Made by a program: the position numbers and the translations under genes. Below the pieces are notes generated by a model. That model saw nothing but the letters and a program-made list of their open reading frames with translations. It did not search any database and was not told the DNA's origin. 36,626 nt of DNA from Chara braunii (Eukaryota; Streptophyta; Charophyceae; Charales; Characeae), in the NCBI GenBank assembly GCA_003427395.1, contig BFEA01000156.1:1550172-1586797 (forward strand). Direction: 5' to 3'. Numbering within the stretch: the first letter of the stretch is position 1; each line of letters opens with the position of its first letter. Positions 20,902-31,543 of the stretch are shown here, piece by piece.

Positions 20902-21244
20902 CTGCATAGCACGACGAACGTGTTCACGCCCCTTCACGTTCGCGTGAACGTGTTCGAGCGTTCGCGTGAACAACTCACGCACATGTTCGGGTGAACATAT
21001 TTTTTTTTCGTAAACAAAAAATAAAAAAATTATTTTTCGATTTTTGTTTTTAACTCATAATTGGCTACGAATTTGAACATCACTTCAAGGCAAAAGTTGC
21101 TTGTATCATTATTTTACATAACATATAGTTTTTTCATATTTTTTCGAGAACTTTTTAAAAAATATATATTTTTTATGTTCGCGTTCGGAGGGTTTTGGGC
21201 GCTTGTTCGCGTTCGCCTCCGAACGCGAACACGGTGCTACGTAG
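20902..21244 (+). mobile_element. hAT-like non-autonomous element C (343 bp) inserted in the chromovirus
   Basis: GTGATTAC directly flanks both ends (20894-20901 and 21245-21252). Terminal inverted repeats are CTGCATAGCAC on the left and CTACGTAGCAC read inward from the right. Subterminal DNA is rich in GTTCGCG/CGTGAAC words on both sides. The AT-rich interior at about 21079-21150 shares AAAAGTTG-TTGTAT and TTTTACATAACATA blocks with element B, and the ATAACATAT block with element A2. No coding capacity. It must be younger than the retroelement it interrupts. Confidence 0.85.
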
Positions 21245-21252
21245 GTGATTAC

Positions 21253-22090
21253 TTCACGCCACCACCCTACCTTGAGCATTCCTTTGTATGTGTCGCATGA
21301 TGGTTCTCGCTTAGCTGATTCTCCTTGTGTTGGACTCTCTTTTGATATTGCATAGGCATTGAGACCGTAACATTATCTTGGTTTCATTGCTCCCAAATTC
21401 GGTTTTCTCTCTAGTCGGTGAGTTGTACGCATGTTCTCCTCACCCACTATCATCATCACCCTAGTGTTGCCCATTGCATGCCTTCAGTTAGACATATCTC
21501 CTCCATATTCCGGACTCCTCTTTCATGGTCGACCCTGCATGGTGTCACTCTTTTGTCGAGCATTTTATGGTCTATTTGTTAGGATCATTTGTTTTGTTTC
21601 CCTACCATTACCTTGCCCTGAGCCTGATGACTTACCCCATCTTAGTGTGTGACTGCCTTTATGAGTTTTTATTCTTAAGATGCATTTACCCCCTCTGAGA
21701 CTATCCCACTCTTAGTGGTCCAACGACATGACATGATCCAGCGACACATTGCTATATTTTCCTTTTAACACTTAGGCAATTACCTCTCGGACTTTAAAGT
21801 TGTACCCTACTACATTTCATTTCTTGTTGTTAGCTATGATGTGTATATCAAACGTTTTCTTTCGCTCTAACATTATGTAGCTTAGGCTGCATTGCATGGA
21901 CTCTACGTGGAGTTTGCTCTGTATCTCATATTTTTCAGCTTTATTGTTGCAAAGTTTCGCTGCTTTTACAGGAGCATGTTATGGCTCTCGCAATCCACTA
22001 CTGGTCTGAGGATTGTGCAACGTGCCTCTAGCTGCCCTGACCTAGAGCCAGGGCTATTTGGTTATTTTGCTCGTTCGGCCTGTGGGACCA
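21253..22090. other. Probable continuation of the decayed retroelement; no domain recognised
   Basis: Frames just after the hAT-like insertion read coding-like peptide with a few stops (for example a GSRLADSPCVGLSFDIA segment near 21300-21350), so retroelement sequence may continue to about 21430. Beyond that the DNA is T/C-rich and nothing is recognised before the direct repeat at 22100. Confidence 0.3.
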
Positions 22091-22099
22091 GGTCGTGGC

Positions 22100-22237
22100 T
22101 TGACCCCACTGGGCGTGTGCTCATTTAGTCCAGTCCAGTCCTACTCGGTACCACTGTCGGTATCTAGCCAGTCCATTCGGTCCGCTGGGGGTATACCCCA
22201 ACTGCAGTCTGTTTGCAGTCGCATTCTTCATTTGCAG
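22100..22237 (+). repeat. Direct repeat, copy 2 (about 140 bp)
   Basis: Same-orientation partner of 17968-18106, with the shared palindromic box GGGGGTATACCCC. The pair could be remains of LTRs around the chromovirus or two independent copies of a short repeat. Similarity stops on both sides, so full LTR boundaries are not defined. Confidence 0.7.
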
Positions 22238-22442
22238 AACTCGGCAGGTCCGCACGTTTCGCTGGATGGTCCAAACCCATATTTGCAACCATTTATTTTG
22301 GAGGATGATATGGTATATTGCCCCAACACTCCAGGTTGAATTGCTCAGGGACTCCCGACCTCTATATTCCTCATTGAATTTCACCACTGGTCCTAAGCAT
22401 ATAAAGGGGACCCCTGCAAGCATAGCTACCTCTCATAAGGGG

Positions 22443-23215
22443 ATGCATGTTGCCCCCCGCCCTAATTAGCGGTGATCAGGGAGTAGGGTGGGGTCGCCGT
22501 TGCTGGAGGCCGACTAACGCAAAGGCCGAGCATGTTGCCAGTACTTGTGCCTCCCATATACTTCCCCTGCCCCCATTGAGTAACAATTGTGTCTATAGCC
22601 AACACTCAACCTCACACCACACACAACTTACACCCACACACACACACTTCCCCTGTCTATGGCCAACACTCACCCTCACACTACGCACAAGCCCCCACAC
22701 TACACACACACTCCCATGGTGTCCAAAGTCCCTACCAATATCGAACAGGAGGAGCAAGCCAACTATCTCAGTTGGTTTATGACAACCATACCATTAGAAA
22801 AAGGAACAGTGGAAGATGGACCGAAGAAAACTAACAAGACAATCCAGTGGCCTAGCTCAGTTGGTTAGGCATGCAAGTGTCTTTCAGGAGGTTGTGGGTT
22901 CAAGCCCCACAACCACTTCCAGCGCACTTAGTGGTAACGGACTGTGATAGCCCGTTCAATATCCTTGATTGGTATTATCGGGGTCTATGACCAACAAAGG
23001 TGTGAGTGCGAGCGCGAGTGGGTTTTATGTGGTATGTGGGAGAGTGTTGGCCATAGCCTCTGCTGCTACTTGATGTGGGGTGGGGGACGATGAGAAAGGG
23101 AGGCACAACTACTGACAAAATGCTCGCTTTTTGTGTTAGTTGGACCCCCATCGACGTCCCCTCTTCATCTCTGATTACCGCTGTTGGGGCGGGGGGCTAC
23201 ATGATTTACCTCGTT
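22443..23215. mobile_element. Foldback element with long inverted repeats (about 775 bp)
   Basis: The left arm (about 22443-22680) and the right arm (about 22985-23215, inverted) share GCCCCCCGCCC near the ends, AGCGGTRATCAG, ACTAACRCAAA, GAGCAT-TTG-CAGTA, TTGTGCCTCCC and CTATRGCCAACACTC in the same order. Arms are therefore roughly 230 bp with moderate divergence. The left arm carries CA-rich microsatellite. The loop contains a tRNA-like sequence. Target duplications are not obvious. No transposase is encoded. Confidence 0.7.
22846..22920 (+). other. tRNA-like sequence with pol III A and B boxes
   Basis: TAGCTCAGTTGG (A box, 22853-22864) and GGTTCAAGCCC (B box) stand 32 bp apart. A 5-bp T stem (GTGGG/CCCAC) closes a 7-base TTCAAGC loop, and AGTGG pairs with CCACT at the acceptor position. 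The anticodon stem does not pair and the last two acceptor pairs fail, so a working tRNA is unlikely. It is more likely a SINE head or tRNA pseudogene carried in the loop of the foldback element. Confidence 0.6.
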
Positions 23216-23280
23216 TGCGAGGCGCTATGCTTGTAGGGGTCCCCTCTATATAGTCTCATGGGTAGTAGTAGGAAGGTAGT

Positions 23281-23491
23281 GAAAGTTTTTTTTTTTTTTT
23301 TTAATACAAAAACACAAGTAATTGTTATTAGCAAACCAAAAGGAACGGAGCTCGGAAAACCCTCCACAAACACCCGGGAAATTGTAAACAGAGGACTCAA
23401 CCTTTACCCAACTTAGGTGTGGGCGTTAGAAAGTCTCCAGCTGCAGAAATTGCGAACTCGAGACCGCTGCACTAAGTTCTTAACCATCGAA
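23281..23491 (-). mobile_element. SINE-like retroposon, minus strand
   Basis: On the minus strand the sequence begins TCGATGGTTAAGAACTTAGT, has a B-box-like GAGTTCGCAATTTC at about 40 bp, runs about 140 bp of unrelated body and ends in a run of about 17 A (poly-T at 23286-23303 on the plus strand). This head-body-tail layout is that of a tRNA-derived SINE. The A box is only approximate and flanking target duplications were not found. Confidence 0.45.
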
Positions 23492-23934
23492 AAAAGAAAA
23501 AAAAACACAGGGCAAAAAAAAATTGAGAAAAGAACATAGTGTAGTTAAAAAAGGGATAAGTTTGAGTAGGATAGCAATCTTATAGTAGTTAGAGTAGTAT
23601 AGTAGGGTGTGTTTGTGGCAATGGAGAACTTTTGTCCCCTTGTGATGAGGTCCGGTCCCCTCCCCTGATTCTTCCTCAATCCCCCTCTATTCGTTCTTAC
23701 CTTTGGGTTGTGTGGCTTTGCAGGCCGTGAAGGCTTACTTTCTTTGTTTATATTCAAGGTTCCGGTACGTCAGGGCAGCGGTCCTGGAGATGACCATTTT
23801 ATCCTTGAACATATATCCCAACACCTGCACCTACGAGTGTTGTTTTTGACACTGTGTCATTTCCGGGTTGTTGTGTCTGAGGGATTCCCAACCTCAAGAC
23901 TTTGAATTGAAATATGAAGCCCTAAGGGCCCCCT

Positions 23935-24180
23935 TTTAAAAAAAAAAAAAAAAAAAAAACTAATTTACGAAATACCCCTATAAGTTGATATATATTTTAA
24001 AATGTCCCTAAAAGATGTGGGTAGAGCGGAATACCCCTTTGACTTTTTTTTTTTTTTAACCCCTCTGACATAAGAAATGTTTTGCGAGGCCCCTGGCGTC
24101 TGTTGGACCTGCCATCGTTGCAAAATACCCCTACCGGATACTGTCCATCTTTGCAAAATGTGCCAGTACTTGCCAACAAA
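23935..24180 (-). repeat. Dispersed repeat with GGGGTATTTTGCAA words
   Basis: On the minus strand, GGGGTATT followed by TTGCAA or TTCGTAA occurs several times (around 24128, 24035 and 23980). The segment 23965-24040 is an inverted homologue of 28030-28110 and 28270-28340. A long A/T run lies at 23938-23959. No gene. Confidence 0.6.
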
Positions 24181-24240
24181 TCCTAGACGGTATGTGTTTT
24201 ACCCTTAGTGGCCTAGGTCATCTTTGCGTTTGCCCCCTCG

Positions 24241-24378
<138 letters not shown>

Positions 24379-24754
24379 AGGAGTGGAGAGAGAGAGAAAG
24401 AGAGAGAGAGCAGGAGTGGCGAGCAGGAGGATTTCATAGATGGTGATGTGGCATAGGAGGAGTTGGACATAGGGAACCTTACCAGGGAGGACTATGAATG
24501 AAGTTGTCGAACACAGAGTGAGACAACGGCAGAGACTTGGAACGAGTTCGAAAGTTTGAATCACAGATGGCCGGAGGCAGACAGCCCCGACGACGGGTCT
24601 GGGTATTGCACAAAGTTGCCCACCCGGTATGGAGGGCAAACCGGGTGAAACAGGGTGCGGACCCAGGCCCCAACGACGGGGTCCCGATCGCGAATTTGCG
24701 CTTTTTTTTTTTTTTTTTTTTTTTTTAAAGCTCCATCTATTGGTGGGGAGCAAC

Positions 24755-24850
24755 ATCTGTTGGAAACCGGGTCCAACGTCCCATAGATACAACCATATCC
24801 TCTCAATTTGGCACAAACTGGAAACCGGGCCCCAGCGTCCCATAACGAGT
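24755..24850. repeat. Two-copy tandem repeat
   Basis: GGAAACCGGG followed by a YCCMRCGTCCCATA block occurs at about 24761 and 24819, spaced about 58 bp. A poly-T run precedes it (24702-24726). Confidence 0.5.
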
Positions 24851-25087
24851 ACGAAAAATCGTCAAAAAATTTCATGAAAATGAGACAAAGAACTATTAGA
24901 AAAATCCAGTTAACCTATCAACTCGATGTCTAGGCATTATTTTTTTAGCAACTCAAACAGCAATTGGTGGAAGTCCTTCAAATGCTCAGAACCCCTGGAA
25001 GCTCCCCACAAAAAACACTCTAAAATTCTCTAATACTGTCTTCTTCCCTGCCGAGCTCTCCCAGGCCTCATACCCCCACCCTGCTAG

Positions 25088-26420
25088 GTTACAGGGCAAC
25101 ACGACTCACCCCAGCTCCGACCAGCGTCATCCCGACAGCAACCCTTGGTTTTCCTTTGGAATGCCCGTCCCAAAGCATCCCAAGATCTCTCTACTAGGCC
25201 TCACGCTCCTGCTATTAACAAGTTACAGGGCGATCCCCTAGCACCGCCCAGCGTCGTTCTGGTATCGAAAAACCAACAGATCCATGAGTAAACAACATCA
25301 GGGAAACCTATACTGTTTTGCAAGAAGTATCCAGGGTCCTAAAGAATTCTCAAGACTACCAAAAGTAACCAGAAACATCTCAAAACTGAAAATCGAGTCA
25401 GAGAAGCCCCCGTCAAACCTCTTCACCTCACTCCGGCAAGACTAACTGCAGCAGAGCCACCATCTCTGCTGCTGTTGTACCGTACTCCCATCCTACCAGC
25501 TAGCCCTCTCACTAGTAGGACGCGTGATATCCTACCATTTCCTTCTCCCACCCACCTTATTCTCTTTTAAGGTACGTAAGAACACATTACAATAAAAAAA
25601 AACATAAAAATAGGTCGCAGGGGTCTTGTAAATGTTCCTAAAAATGTTGAAATTCCTCACAAACCCTTCCGAAGTCTTCCAAAACTGTCTTACTCCCTGC
25701 CGAGCTCTTCCAGTCCTCCCACCCCCACATCTAGCTGGGTTACAGGGCAACACGACTCACCCCATCTCCGACCAACGTCATCCCGGCAGCAACCCTTGGA
25801 TGTCCCGTGGAATGCCCACCCCAAAGCATCCTCAGATCTCTCTACCAGGCCTCATGCTCCCGCGTTGCAGGTTACAGGGCAACTCCCCAGCACCGGCCAG
25901 CGTCGTTCTGGCATCGGACAACCGCAAATCACTGAGTATAACAATATCGAAAACACCTCAGGATGAGTTAGTAGGAATCTCAAAATCCTGAAGGCCATCC
26001 AGGACTACCAAACGACCTACTCTTATTCAAATTTTCGCCATGAACTTTATGAAAACGAGGGGAGCGAAACTAAAACTACCTACTATCATAAAATCCCCCC
26101 TCAACAGACAAAGTGTCAGTCCAGGCTTTCAGTCTTCGTACCAAAACTCACTTGATCTCATACCCCCTTCTGCTAGGGTAACAGGGCACCACAACCCTCC
26201 CCAGTACCGACCAAACTCGTTCTGACGGTCAGGAAGTGCCTTCCTCCCTCGACAGTTCTTGTGGCGGCAAGCCCCTAACAGGTTACAAGGTCAATACCCC
26301 GGCGCTAACCTTGTTGGACGGTCTGGTTATGAGCTCAACATAACTTCGCAGGCCTCAAGCTCCCCCCCGGGTCACAGAGCACAAGCTTCAGCACCGGCCT
26401 GAGTCGTCCCAGCACCGTCC
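25088..26420. repeat. Two-level degenerate tandem array
   Basis: A box GTTACAGGGCAAC, followed after 10-20 bp by CAGCACCGACCAGCGTCGT, recurs at 25088, 25222, 25739, 25871, 26178, 26282 and 26371. The first two pairs also repeat as a larger unit of about 650 bp (25030-25400 against 25680-26010, including AGCAACCCTTGG and CAAAGCATCC). No coding frame persists through the array. Confidence 0.65.
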
Positions 26421-26429
26421 TTCTAACCT

Positions 26430-27160
26430 ACTTACCTTGATCGACAACCCTCCTCTGTTGAGAACCCCTTTCTACCTTCCATCCCCAGTCCCAGCTTCGC
26501 TCCCCTAATTTTTAGGACATAAATTCCTTCAAAGGCCTAATTTTGGAAAATGGTAATCAAAAACGAATTCCAGGAATTCTATCTGAAACATCTTTTAGAA
26601 TTTTAGAATTAAAAAGGAGCGACAAATCTGGGATTTGGAATTATAATTATTCCAAATGAAAAATGATTCAAGAGCATAGATTTTAGGAATGGAAATTGAA
26701 ACCAAATGAGGAAATCGTCTGTGGTCTTTTGGGAAATGGAATTTAGAGATAAGAATATGTCTAAATTGGACTAATGAATATAAAAATTCCAGAAGATAAT
26801 TCTGATCGCGGTTGTTATTGTGATCGTGATAAGAAATGTTTATTGAAAATAACAGTTATATGACAAGAAATATACCCGTCAATGAATAAACATGAATAAA
26901 GATCCACCGAAACTTACGAAAGATCACTTCAAGCAATATCACTCACCAAGGAAGCGGTTAACGAAAATCTGTTGAACAGAAATTATCTAGAATTATTTCG
27001 CAAAAAAAACTGGATGAATTTCTGAATATAACAGCGATCTAAAAAGTGGAGAACAGATCACTAAAATTGCAGATACAACATACTCCGACGCCAAAAACGA
27101 CCAACCTACCCTTCCTGCCAAAGATATGCATACTCTGAAACCATATTGTCGACCGTTTTT
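26430..27160. other. AT-rich stretch, nothing recognised
   Basis: No frame, RNA or repeat of note. Confidence 0.4.
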
Positions 27161-27290
27161 TACTGATGAAACAAGGGTAATGAAGCTTTACCTATTTGAA
27201 GATCTTCTCCTGCCGCCACGACCATACTTTACTGATGAAACAAGGGTAAATTAAGCTTTACCTATTTGAAGATCTTCTTCCGCTGCCGTT
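27161..27290. repeat. 69-bp tandem duplication
   Basis: TACTGATGAAACAAGGGTAA followed by GCTTTACCTATTTGAAGATC and TTCT begins at 27161 and again at 27230. The copies differ at only a few positions, so the duplication is recent. Confidence 0.9.
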
Positions 27291-28031
27291 CTGCACAATA
27301 CCCCCCCCCCGGTCGCCTTCCTCACAGTCTTTTCAGCCCCAACCCGACCCCTGCCCGCCTTTGGAAAAGAAGGTAATCTACCTTCCTTCGCCCGTCACCT
27401 GCTAGCACTCCGGCGCACAAAACACCCTTGATATTCTCGGCTAGCGACACGAAAGCTTTACCAGGCCACCCCCGGCTCATGACGAGCCAAGGAATGGTAT
27501 GAAACAGCCTTGTCGAGCCCGCCGACAAGGGTCCACAGGAAGTCCGGACCTTCAAGGAAGCTGCCCAACAAACACGTAAGGCGCCTCCATCTTATCACCG
27601 GAAGGAAGAGACCAGGGGGCAAAAAAGGCAGTCAATTGAGAAGTACCCGTACTTCCGATATCAACCGCAGCAGCAGCAGTTCCCTCACAGACATAGCGCT
27701 ACTCTTATAGTTCAAGCCCGATAAAGACGCTGTCTACAGTGCCGCTGGAGCCGCTCAACTCATCAGACGAAGACAATGGATGTTGCTGCTGTTCCTGGTT
27801 AGGCTGATGTTGGAACCCAAACTCTCCCCCCGCCCCGCCCTACTCCATCGCCCCTCATCGCCAACCTCCAAGAACGAGCCATGAACGCGCCACGGCCCTC
27901 GTCGCCCACCTCAACGGCGAAACCGCATCGTGAAACCGTGCCGTGTGAAAGCGCCATCGAAAACCGGGCGCAGCGCTCCCCGCAGCGCTGGGGGCAATAC
28001 GCAAAGAATTACGCGCAAAAAGGCATTCCGC
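27291..28031. other. GC-richer stretch with overlapping frames, no motif
   Basis: Frames at 27322-27555 (minus), 27510-27710 (plus) and 27881-28216 (plus) overlap or follow each other. None shows a recognised domain, and the last runs into the tandem repeat. A gene cannot be supported. Confidence 0.3.
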
Positions 28032-28508
28032 TCAAAGCACATCTTTTAGGGGCATTTTGGCATATATCTCAACTGATAGGGGTATTTCGCAAATTATCCC
28101 CAAGGAAAACTAACAACACCTGCCAAAAGACGGTGACCACTGAACTGAAAGACCCTGAGAGGAGCGGCTTTTGGGATATGTACGGCTCCCGCCGTGGCCG
28201 TAAAAGGCCTTTCTAAAATTGGGCATTCGAATGGGCCGGAGAATTGTACTTCGCGCCCAAAGTACCCGCTCTAAGAACATCTTTTCGGGGCATTTTGGCG
28301 TGTATCTCAACTTATAGGGGTATTTCGCAAATTATGACCATAAATAACTAACAACACCTGCCAAAAGACAGTGACCACTGAACTGAATGAGCCTGAGAGG
28401 AGCGGCTTTGGGATATGTACGGCTCCCGCCGTGGCCGTAAACGGCCTTTCTAAAATTGGGCATTCGAATGGGCCGGAGAATTTTACTTCGCGCCCAAAGT
28501 ACCCGCCG
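28032..28508 (+). repeat. 238-bp tandem duplication
   Basis: Units run from about 28032 to 28269 and 28271 to 28508. Both contain ACATCTTTT-GGGGCATTTTGG, CACCTGCCAAAAGAC, GGCTCCCGCCGTGGCCGTAA and CGCGCCCAAAGTACCCG. The first 75 bp of the unit is also found inverted at 23965-24040. Confidence 0.9.
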
Positions 28509-29345
28509 CTTTCTGACTGGAAAACGTGGAGGGATGGCTGGCTGCGGTGAGAGAGGCTCGTTTCCCGCGCAGTAGGCAGACCGCTTGCTTGCCGATCCAA
28601 ACGACGGGCACGTGCATCAGCGGTTGAAACTCCACCCCGACTTCTTATGGGGAACGATTTCGATTCGTTTCCTAGGCTTCTCCCTCCATAGCAGTACGGA
28701 CATGGACATAATATAGGGGCCTGTCAACGTGTCATGAGGACGGGGAATTACAGATACATTGATTGATTTCCGGTGTCAACGTGTCCTCGAATTCTTTCGG
28801 CATTTTCCCAAATGACGATTGGTGCAACAAAACCTATAAGCAAAGATTGATCAGTGCATTGCGGATCCGGTTCAGTTCAGTGGAGCTGTCGTTGAGGGGT
28901 GTTGCGTGGATGTCGTCCAGTGTCAAGCTGCGAAGCCTTATGTGCTGTGGGCGATGAGTATGAGTGTGGGCAGGCAGTGAAGAGGAGCGACCGGTTCGGC
29001 GAGGCGACGAGTGTCATGGGCAGTGAATAGCAATTGTGGATCGACACGTAATGCGTGATAAAGGTGCTCATCTTCAGACAGGAACTCGTTTCTTCCTCCT
29101 GACTTCTCCTGAGTCACAAATAACAGCTCATCCTAGTCTCTTCCTCCCTCCTTTCTCGCTTCTTCTGGTTTCTACTCATCCCGTTTCCTGTTTCCCCGTT
29201 CCCCCCCTTGCCCCCTCCCTTCCCCCTCCCTTTCCCCCTCCTTCCCCCCCTTCTTCCCTGTCCCCGTCTACCCACCCTTGCCGTTCAGGTGCCCAAGTTG
29301 TGACCTTCATCGAATGCAATGAATTTGCCGCCGCTTGCCGGCTCT
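28509..29345. other. No gene recognised; C/T-rich tract
   Basis: Plus-strand DNA at 29120-29275 is a long imperfect CCCTTCC-type pyrimidine tract. Frames through it (29036-29599) are compositional. Confidence 0.4.
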
Positions 29346-29359
29346 ATTCATTGACAGCG

Positions 29360-29465
29360 CGTCTTCCCCCGAACAAAACGCACCTTAATCGTGGACGTAT
29401 ACGAGCTGTTTGTTTGGTACGGTGCATTCATGATGGGGGGGCAGCGTTGTGTTCGGGGGAAGACG
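29360..29465. mobile_element. Palindromic element, P type (106 bp)
   Basis: Arms CGTCTTCCCCCGAACA and its complement at the other end match over 21 of 22 terminal bases. An inner pair around the CATTCATGATG box continues the palindrome. Related half-units make up the array at 32861-33243. It looks like a short foldback transposon; target duplications are not evident. Confidence 0.65.
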
Positions 29466-29610
29466 GATCGCCCTCTCACAGCGCGGAGAGGGACAGACAT
29501 GCCCCGCGCAGAACCGTCTTGGGAACTCCGATGCTCTCAGAGAACTTTCGTCGTATCTTCCTCGTTTTTCCCAGTGTCGACTCCTCGTCATTTCCCTAGC
29601 GAACTGTTGG

Positions 29611-29721
29611 CTACCCTCTTCGCCCGAAGAGCACGCCCGGTCATTATAGCCGTATCTGGACTGAAAATTGCACCAAATACGGCGATAATGACCGGGCATT
29701 CTATACGGGTGAAGACGGTAG
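29611..29721. mobile_element. Palindromic element, Q type, copy 1 (111 bp)
   Basis: Inverted arms of about 50 bp starting CTACC, with CCGGTCATTATAGCCGTAT near the centre and a short loop with GACTGAAA. Three further copies are at 31919, 32749 and 33244. The RNA would fold to one long hairpin. Confidence 0.8.
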
Positions 29722-29831
29722 GTCTCTCAGCCCGCGTACGTACACCATGCCTGATACGACGACCTGGTCTGGCCGCAGTTGCAGGCGGGCACCGCAGCCG
29801 CCCTCTACGTTGCCCATGAAGGAAGTTGTGT

Positions 29832-30042
29832 ACGTATGTATGCATTTCATGTGTGTGTATTTATGTATGAATATATGTATTAAGCTATGAATTAATCTAT
29901 GTATTAATGGATGAATTAATCGATCATGTGTGTGTATTTATGTATGAATATATGTATTAATGTATGAATTAATCTATGTATTAATGTATGAATTAATCTA
30001 TGTATTAATCTATGTATTAATCTATGTATTAATCTAGGTATA
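29832..30042. repeat. Complex AT microsatellite (ATGTATTAAT type)
   Basis: ATGTATTAATCT/ATGAATTAAT units in runs. A longer unit beginning CATGTGTGTGTATTTATGTA occurs twice, about 75 bp apart (about 29849 and 29924). Confidence 0.9.
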
Positions 30043-30159
30043 TAGGGTTCAGCCTCCTGATGAATCGGTGAAACTCTGGCGGAGCGGCCTGTTACAGCCC
30101 TCCGTTTATTGGCCTTTTCTCCCTTTCTGCCTACACCTCACGGGGTCCCTCGGTCGGGA

Positions 30160-30600
30160 CGCGATCATCCCCGTCGATCGGGATCCTGAACATCCTCATA
30201 AATGCTGGACATCGCCATCGACCGGGACGCTGAACGCTCTCACCGATCGGTCAGCTTTTGCTGATCGGAATGCTGGAGATCCCGATCGGTCGGGAGAGTT
30301 CCGTCGTGTCGTCGGGTTCGGGCGGGAGGCTGAACACTCATCGGGATCTGGACGCTGAACAGCCTCGTCGGAATGCTGAACATCCCGATTGGTCGTCAGG
30401 CAGCACTCCCGCCCAACCTCATCGGGATCTGGACGCTAAACAGCGTCGGCGCAATGTTTAACGTCCCGATCGGTCGTCAGGCAGCACTGCCGTCCGAACC
30501 TCATCGGGATCTGGACGCTGAACAGCCTCGTCGGCATGCTGAACATCCCGATCGGTAGTCAGGCAGCACACCCTCGTCGGGTTTGGGTGGGCGTCTGAAC
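30160..30600 (+). repeat. 81-bp GC-rich minisatellite
   Basis: CATCGGGATCTGGACGCT begins units at 30339, 30420 and 30502, each with CATCCCGAT-GGTCGTCAGG and CAGCA boxes; more degenerate relatives extend upstream from about 30160. Periods are 81 and 82 bp. The first is a multiple of three, so peptide frames look repetitive without implying a gene. Confidence 0.85.
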
Positions 30601-31082
30601 AGCTTCATCGGATCGGTCGAGAGACGGGACCCCGCCTGATCGGGATCTGCAGCGCGGCTGCGAGCACGCACACCCTCATCAAGATCTGGCTTCCGTATCT
30701 GAGTAACCCCTGTTTTGGAAGCGAGGGGGTGAGAGCACACTTAGGGCATGGCCTACTAAGAAAACAAAAACAATAGGAAAAGGGTAGGGCATACTCTCAC
30801 ACGCGGACTTCTGCGACTGAAGCAGCGGTCAGGTTCATTCCGGTAGAGTTCAATTCTGAGTCCAGATACATTCAGTTAAGCCAAGTCTGAGTCTGAGTAC
30901 ATTGCCTCATGCAAGCACGGCGGGCGGTAAAGAAGGGAAAGCGGGGCGTGACGAACTGTGTTGCCATTGTCAGCAGGTTTTTGACCCAACCATTTATTTA
31001 TTTATTTATTATTGTGAAGGGGTACCCCCATAAACATTTTTGTATATCTCCCTTAACATCATGGCATCCATCTCATGGAATC
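30601..31082. other. No gene recognised
   Basis: Nothing supportable apart from an ATTT-repeat at 30993-31010. Confidence 0.4.
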
Positions 31083-31222
31083 CAATAATGGGCCTCGCTC
31101 CACTACCCAGCGAGTGTTCGAAAATGAGAATGAATATCCCCCTAGAACATGGGAAGATACACCACCATATGTTTTGTCTTTTGTGCCTGTCGGGGAGTAG
31201 TGGAGCGAGGCCGAATGTTAGG
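31083..31222. mobile_element. Foldback element with 16-bp perfect inverted repeats
   Basis: GGCCTCGCTCCACTAC at 31091-31106 is exactly complementary to 31197-31212, with weaker pairing outside. Spacer about 90 bp. A small MITE-like element is the simplest explanation. Confidence 0.6.
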
Positions 31223-31464
31223 GGAGTGCTCCTTCATAATTAATTAATTAATAATACTGTAAGAAGAAGAATCCAAAATGATTGCGTCAAATATGGGTGT
31301 GGGCCATCTACCATCCAGCCAAGCGTTTGGCTGTGGAAGACGCAGTCATTGTTTTTACGCGCCGTCAACATAAACTTTTTTAGCAGTTGGCGAACGGTTT
31401 GTGGGCACACACATGGCATCTGCAGAGTGCCACAATTTATTTGATGACGTCATCTCACACGTGT

Positions 31465-31472
31465 CAGATGGT

Positions 31473-31543
<71 letters not shown>

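Noticed and set aside
22846-22920. Functional tRNA gene
   Set aside because: A and B boxes and the T arm are good, but the anticodon stem does not form and the acceptor stem has two failed pairs.
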